NCBI RefSeq assembly: GCF_010907035.1
Contig: NZ_QUMK01000022.1
Coordinates: 1-64,000 of the forward strand
Reading direction: 5' to 3'
DNA from: Rhodopseudomonas sp. BR0M22
Lineage (GTDB): Bacteria > Pseudomonadota > Alphaproteobacteria > Rhizobiales > Xanthobacteraceae
DNA length: 64,000 bases
How positions within the stretch are numbered: position 1 is the stretch's first letter; each line of letters opens with the position of its first letter. Shown piece after piece: positions 60,390 through 64,000 of the stretch. The translations under genes were made by a program, and so were the position numbers. Under the pieces are notes generated by a model. That model had not been told where the DNA came from. It was given only the letters and a program-made list of their open reading frames with translations, and searched no databases.

Positions 60390-61076
60390 ATGCTGAACCA
60401 GTCGCTCAGGACCCCCGCCACCGCCGCCCCGATTGATCCTTCCTGTTATTCGGCCGAGCAGTTTTTCGTCACCACCGGCCACGCCGGTCTGATTGCCTCC
60501 GAATTCACCTATAAGAAAGAAGAGGAAATCTACGGCGAGGACGAGCCGTCCGAGTACGTTTACCAGGTCGTGTCCGGCGCGGTGCGCAGCTACAAGCTGC
60601 TGTCCGACGGCCGCCGCCAGATCGGCGCCTTCTATCTTCCGGGCAACGTGTTCGGGCTGGAATCGGGTCCGACCCACCGCCTCACCGCCGAAGCGATCGT
60701 CGACACCACGGTTCGCCTGATCAAGCGCCGCAGCCTCGAACAGGCCGCCGCAACCGACATCAATATCGCGCGCGGCCTGTGGTCGATGACCGCCGGCGAG
60801 CTGCGCCACGCCGAAGACCACATGCTGCTGCTCGGCCGCAAGAATGCGATGGAGCGGGTCGCCAACTTCCTCTTGGAAATGGACCGCCGCCTCGCTGTCG
60901 CCGGCCTGATGGCACTGCCGATGTGCCGCCGCGACATCGGCGACTACCTCGGCCTGACCCTCGAAACCGTGTCCCGCGCGCTGTCTCAGCTCCAAAGCAA
61001 GGGTATTCTCGGCTTCTCCGGCGCCCGCCAGATCGAACTGCGCAACCGCGCCCAGCTTCGCAATCTCGACGCCTAA
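60390..61076 (+). CDS. fixK: FixK (FixK2-type) transcription activator
   Basis: A 228-residue Crp/Fnr protein without the N-terminal cluster cysteines of FNR. cAMP-fold residues about 25-140; HTH in RRDIGDYLGLTLETVSRALS with E-x-x-S-R for the TTGAN-N4-NTCAA half-sites. Cys179 in ALPMCRRDIG corresponds to Cys183 of Bradyrhizobium FixK2, the oxidation-sensitive residue. FixJ turns it on at low oxygen; it then activates cbb3 oxidase and other genes, and may feed back on the receiver gene upstream. Followed by a terminator. Confidence 0.96.
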   Translation: MLNQSLRTPATAAPIDPSCYSAEQFFVTTGHAGLIASEFTYKKEEEIYGEDEPSEYVYQVVSGAVRSYKLLSDGRRQIGAFYLPGNVFGLESGPTHRLTAEAIVDTTVRLIKRRSLEQAAATDINIARGLWSMTAGELRHAEDHMLLLGRKNAMERVANFLLEMDRRLAVAGLMALPMCRRDIGDYLGLTLETVSRALSQLQSKGILGFSGARQIELRNRAQLRNLDA

Positions 61077-61410
61077 CGTCAGCTTCGGCGGGCTCCCCGC
61101 CGCAGCACCGGCTTCCAATCGGATCGGACAGACAGGCCGCCAGCGATGGTGGCCTTTTCTGTCTGCGCCGGAGCCGTCCCCGCGCTGGGCTTCTCAACTG
61201 CCGGCAATGGGAAAATTTTTCTCTTTATTCCCGCAATCGGCGAGGAATGAACGCACCGTCATGGCCATATTGCCGAGACGGAGATTTTTATTTCTACCCA
61301 TTGATTGACTTGGGCTCCCTGGGGCGTCCTGATGAACGCCCGCGGACCTGCGTTGCCGTCATCGGCGCACGCGGTCACAGCCCGGTTTTCATCGCCCGAA
61401 GGATGTCGCC
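61077..61410. other. Intergenic region between fixK and metY
   Basis: About 330 bases. Contains the fixK terminator (61134-61158) and a short hairpin GGGCGT/ACGCCC near 61322-61341. No recognisable SAM riboswitch consensus and no gene is visible. Confidence 0.5.
61134..61158 (+). terminator. Terminator of fixK
   Basis: Stem AGGCCGCCA-GCGA-TGGTGGCCT with one G-T pair, then TTT. Confidence 0.82.
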
Positions 61411-62718
61411 ATGACCCAGAAGCTCCACCCCGAAACTCTCGCGTTGCATGCCGGCTGGCGCGCCGATCCGGCGACCGGCTCGGTGGCGGTGCCGCTGTTC
61501 CAGACCACCTCGTACCAATTCCGCGATACCGAGCATGCCGCGAACCTGTTCGCGCTGAAGGAGCTCGGCAACATCTACACCCGGCTCGGCAACCCGACGA
61601 CCGATGTGCTGGAGCAGCGCGTCGCTGCGCTCGAAGGCGGCGTCGCCGCGCTCGCAGTGGCGTCCGGCCAGGCCGCATCGGCCTTTGCGCTTCAGAACCT
61701 CGCCCGTGTCGGCGACAACGTCGTGTCGTCGACCGACCTCTATGGCGGCACCTGGAACCTGTTCGCCAACACCCTGAAGGACCAGGGCATCGAGGTCCGC
61801 TTCGTCGATCCGTCCGATCCGCAGGCATTCGAGCGCGCCACTGACGAGCGCACCCGCGCCTATTATGCCGAAACGCTGCCGAATCCCAAGCTCGCGGTGT
61901 TTCCGATCGAGGAAGTGGCCGCGATCGGCCGCCGGCACGGCATCCCGCTGATCGTCGACAACACCGCAGCGCCGCTGCTGGTGAAGCCGCTCGAACACGG
62001 CGCCGCGATCGTGGTGTATTCGGCGACCAAATATCTCGGCGGCCACGGCACCTCGATCGGCGGCCTGATCGTCGACGGCGGCAACTTCCCGTGGGAGCAA
62101 TTCCCGCAGCGCCAGCCGGCGCTGAACACACCGGACCCGAGCTATCACGGCGCGGTCTGGGTCGAGGCCGTGAAGCCGATCGGTCCCGTCGCCTACATCA
62201 TCAAGGCCCGCACCACCCTGCTGCGTGACCTCGGCTCGGCGCTGTCGCCGTTCAACGCCTTCCAGATCATTCAGGGTCTGGAAACGCTGCCGCTGCGGAT
62301 CGAGCGTCACGTCCAGAACGCCCAGAAGGTCGCCGATTATCTGGAGAAGCGCCCCGAAGTCGTGAAGGTGATCCATCCGTCGAAGCAGAGCGGCGTCGCC
62401 CGCGAGCGCGCCGAGAAGTATCTCCAGGGCAAGTTCGGCGGTCTGGTCGGCTTCGAACTCGCCGGCGGGCGCGAGGCCGGACGCAAGTTCATCGACGCGC
62501 TCGAACTGCTGTATCACGTCGCCAATATCGGCGACGCCCGCAGCCTTGCGATCCATCCGGCCTCGACCACTCACTCGCAGCTCTCGACCGAAGAGCAGCT
62601 CGCCACCGGCGTGTCGGACGGCTATGTGCGGCTGTCGATCGGCCTGGAACACATCGACGACATCCTCGCCGACCTCGACCGCGGCCTCGCCGCGGGACGC
62701 CTGGCGAACGCGGCGTAA
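61411..62718 (+). CDS. metY: O-acetylhomoserine sulfhydrylase (PLP-dependent)
   Basis: A 435-residue enzyme of the Cys/Met PLP family that makes homocysteine from O-acetylhomoserine and sulfide. Features: TLALHAGWRADPATGSVAVP, YTRLGNPTTDVLEQRVAALE, the PLP Lys in VVYSATKYLGGHGTS, and the C-terminal ASTTHSQLSTEEQLATGVSD. The length of 430-440 with the extended loop after the PLP Lys separates it from cystathionine gamma-synthase. It would use sulfide from the cysI pathway in this window, although not linked. MetZ-type O-succinylhomoserine use is possible. Confidence 0.94.
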   Translation: MTQKLHPETLALHAGWRADPATGSVAVPLFQTTSYQFRDTEHAANLFALKELGNIYTRLGNPTTDVLEQRVAALEGGVAALAVASGQAASAFALQNLARVGDNVVSSTDLYGGTWNLFANTLKDQGIEVRFVDPSDPQAFERATDERTRAYYAETLPNPKLAVFPIEEVAAIGRRHGIPLIVDNTAAPLLVKPLEHGAAIVVYSATKYLGGHGTSIGGLIVDGGNFPWEQFPQRQPALNTPDPSYHGAVWVEAVKPIGPVAYIIKARTTLLRDLGSALSPFNAFQIIQGLETLPLRIERHVQNAQKVADYLEKRPEVVKVIHPSKQSGVARERAEKYLQGKFGGLVGFELAGGREAGRKFIDALELLYHVANIGDARSLAIHPASTTHSQLSTEEQLATGVSDGYVRLSIGLEHIDDILADLDRGLAAGRLANAA

Positions 62719-62729
62719 CGCACAAAGCT

Positions 62730-62822
62730 GTAGGGTGGGTTAGGCGCACTCGCGCCGTAACCCACCAGCTTTCGACGAAACGTAGATCGGTGGGTTACGC
62801 GCTCCGCGCTAACCCACCCTAC
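62730..62822. repeat. Palindromic intergenic repeat, family C, supplying the nuoN stop codon
   Basis: GTAGGGTGGGTTA and TAACCCACCCTAC ends are perfect inverted copies, with two more inner GTAACCCACC / GGTGGGTTAC arms. The terminal CTA at 62819-62821 is the TAG stop of the minus-strand nuoN. The GTAGGGTGGG-type repeat is common in proteobacterial genomes. Confidence 0.88.
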
Positions 62823-64000
62823 GGCGCCATCGTCGCAGTGACCACGTTCAGCAGACCGGCCGGGGCGACGCCGAAGATGATGATCAGCGCGATGCAGACG
62901 ATCAAGAGGCCGCGATCGAGCTGCGGCAGCGGCTGGGACTCGTCGTGCGTGTGGCCGACGAACGGTGCTGTGAAGAACTTCGCGTAGTAGAAGAAGCCGA
63001 GCGACGAGCCGGCGACCACGATCCCGACCAGCACCCACAGCCCGCCATCGATCAGAACGCGCAGCAGGAACAGCTTGGCGATGAAGCCGCCGGCTGCCGG
63101 TAGGCCGGCAAGTGACAATAGCGACAGCGACAGCGCGACCGCTTCCAGCGGACGACGCTGCATCAGCCCGTGCAGATCGGGCAGCGTCGGCGCGCGACCG
63201 AGCGCGGCGGCGACGCACAGCGCGCCCAGCATCGCCGGCGCGTAGATCGCCAGATAGAACAGCACCGCCTCGCCAGCATGCGGCGTGCCGGAGGCGATGA
63301 TCAGCGCGATGTAGCCGGAATGCGCGATGGTCGAGTAGCCGAGCATCCGCGGCAGTTGCGGCTGCCGCAGCGCCAAGAGATTGCCGATCAGCACCGAGGC
63401 GCCGCCGAGCGCGGCGAGCCCTTGGCTCCACACCGGCTCCGGCAGATGCGCGGTCAGTGCCAGCCGCAGGATCACGATCGCGACGGCCGATTTCGACACC
63501 ACGCCGGCCAGCGTCGCGGCGCTGGCGGGTGCGGCTTCGAACGCATCCGGCGTCCACATATGGAACGGCACCAGCGAAAACTTGAACGCGAGGCCGGCGA
63601 GCAGCAGCGCCGTGCCGAACGCGGTGAGCGCGCCGCGGCCGCCCCAGCCGGCGAAATCGAGCGCGCCGGTCTCGGCGAAGATCAGCGCGATGCCGAGCAG
63701 CAGCGCCGAGGACGCCAGCCCGCTCATCACCAGAAATTTGTAGGCGGCCTCCAGACCCTGCCGGGTCAGCCGAAACGCGAACAAGGCGATCAGCGACAGG
63801 CTGAGGATCTCGATGCCAAGAAACAGCGTCGCAGCGTGGCCGGCACCGACCAGGGTCGCGGCGCCGATCGCCACCAGCACCAAGAGCGATGGCGCCTCCT
63901 TGGCGGGGTGACCGGTGCGCAGAAACACCAGCGCGCCGAGCGACACTAGGCACGCGAACACGATGCCGAACCGCGCCGGACCGTCGTCGGTGAACAGCGC
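62819..64000 (-). CDS. nuoN: NADH-quinone oxidoreductase subunit N (5' end beyond the window)
   Basis: Membrane subunit of complex I; proton-pumping antiporter-like fold. At least 393 residues are in the window and the frame is still open at base 64000. NuoN is usually about 480 residues, so roughly 85 N-terminal residues are missing. Visible: FGIVFACLVSLGALVFLRTG, FLGIEILSLSLIALFAFRLT, AYKFLVMSGLASSALLLGIA, FKFSLVPFHMWTPDAFEAAP and the Lys-rich SKSAVAIVILRLAL helix. It is the last gene of the nuo operon, so other subunits should lie just right of the window. Confidence 0.95.
   Translation of the reverse strand, partial: ALFTDDGPARFGIVFACLVSLGALVFLRTGHPAKEAPSLLVLVAIGAATLVGAGHAATLFLGIEILSLSLIALFAFRLTRQGLEAAYKFLVMSGLASSALLLGIALIFAETGALDFAGWGGRGALTAFGTALLLAGLAFKFSLVPFHMWTPDAFEAAPASAATLAGVVSKSAVAIVILRLALTAHLPEPVWSQGLAALGGASVLIGNLLALRQPQLPRMLGYSTIAHSGYIALIIASGTPHAGEAVLFYLAIYAPAMLGALCVAAALGRAPTLPDLHGLMQRRPLEAVALSLSLLSLAGLPAAGGFIAKLFLLRVLIDGGLWVLVGIVVAGSSLGFFYYAKFFTAPFVGHTHDESQPLPQLDRGLLIVCIALIIIFGVAPAGLLNVVTATMAP

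Noticed and set aside
61159-61410. Possible SAM-responsive riboswitch before metY
   Set aside because: I searched by eye for the SAM-II core expected before alphaproteobacterial met genes and did not find its conserved bases. Only short unspecific hairpins are present.

Overview
The window is GC-rich chromosomal DNA of an alphaproteobacterium in the Nitrobacteraceae (Bradyrhizobiaceae), most likely Rhodopseudomonas palustris or a very close relative. This rests on an AadR-type Fnr regulator, a FixL-FixJ-single receiver-FixK cluster with Bradyrhizobium-type haem-PAS and redox-cysteine residues, divergent glnII/gstI, and a PhyR-NepR-EcfG general stress locus. I see no rRNA, tRNA, insertion sequence, prophage or CRISPR array. 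The accessory character comes from two toxin-antitoxin pairs and several families of intergenic palindromic repeats.

Layout. 0-8 kb: cell-wall M15-like peptidase, small DUF proteins, pyruvate kinase, HicAB, OsmC, a TPR protein and L36. 8-19 kb: amidohydrolase, haloacid dehalogenase, YbaK, a split Aer-like aerotaxis receptor (PAS protein overlapping an MCP), a polysaccharide flippase, a ParE/RelE-type TA pair, 3-hydroxybutyrate dehydrogenase, a patatin and a CAP lipoprotein. 18-28 kb: nitrogen and sulfur metabolism (glnII with a sigma-54 promoter and divergent gstI, glutaminase, cysG-DUF2849-cysI-DUF934), then malate synthase G. 28-37 kb: a general-stress island with CsbD, an L,D-transpeptidase, an AI-2E-type permease, phyR, nepR-ecfG and an HWE kinase with a degenerate N-box. 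37-43 kb: an orphan ureG, a histone-like Lys/Ala-rich protein, a molybdopterin oxidoreductase and a cyclic-nucleotide-gated K+ channel. 43-61 kb: an oxygen-control island with aadR, a small cytochrome c, an Mla/MCE lipid transporter, a PatZ-like acyl-CoA ligase/acetyltransferase, CBS and universal stress proteins, PHA synthase and fixLJ-receiver-fixK. 61-64 kb: O-acetylhomoserine sulfhydrylase and the 3' part of nuoN, cut by the right edge.

Two regulatory layers can be read directly from the bases. (1) EcfG-type promoters (GGAAC-N16/17-CGTT or near matches) precede csbD, the transpeptidase, the AI-2E permease, phyR, nepR-ecfG, the HWE kinase and a small membrane protein. One more precedes no reading frame. 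About 65 bases after that promoter lies a perfect 16-bp terminator stem followed by a short T run, giving a candidate small RNA of about 85 nt with a C-rich single-stranded stretch, convergent with phyR and resembling Caulobacter GsrN. I regard this as the most interesting unannotated element. (2) FNR/FixK boxes (TTGAN-N4-NTCAA) lie upstream of aadR/cytochrome c, the gene at 47.2 kb, the CBS/kinase pair, the universal-stress pair and the receiver gene after fixJ. In three of these a -10-like hexamer sits exactly 31 bp from the box centre, as in class II Fnr promoters.
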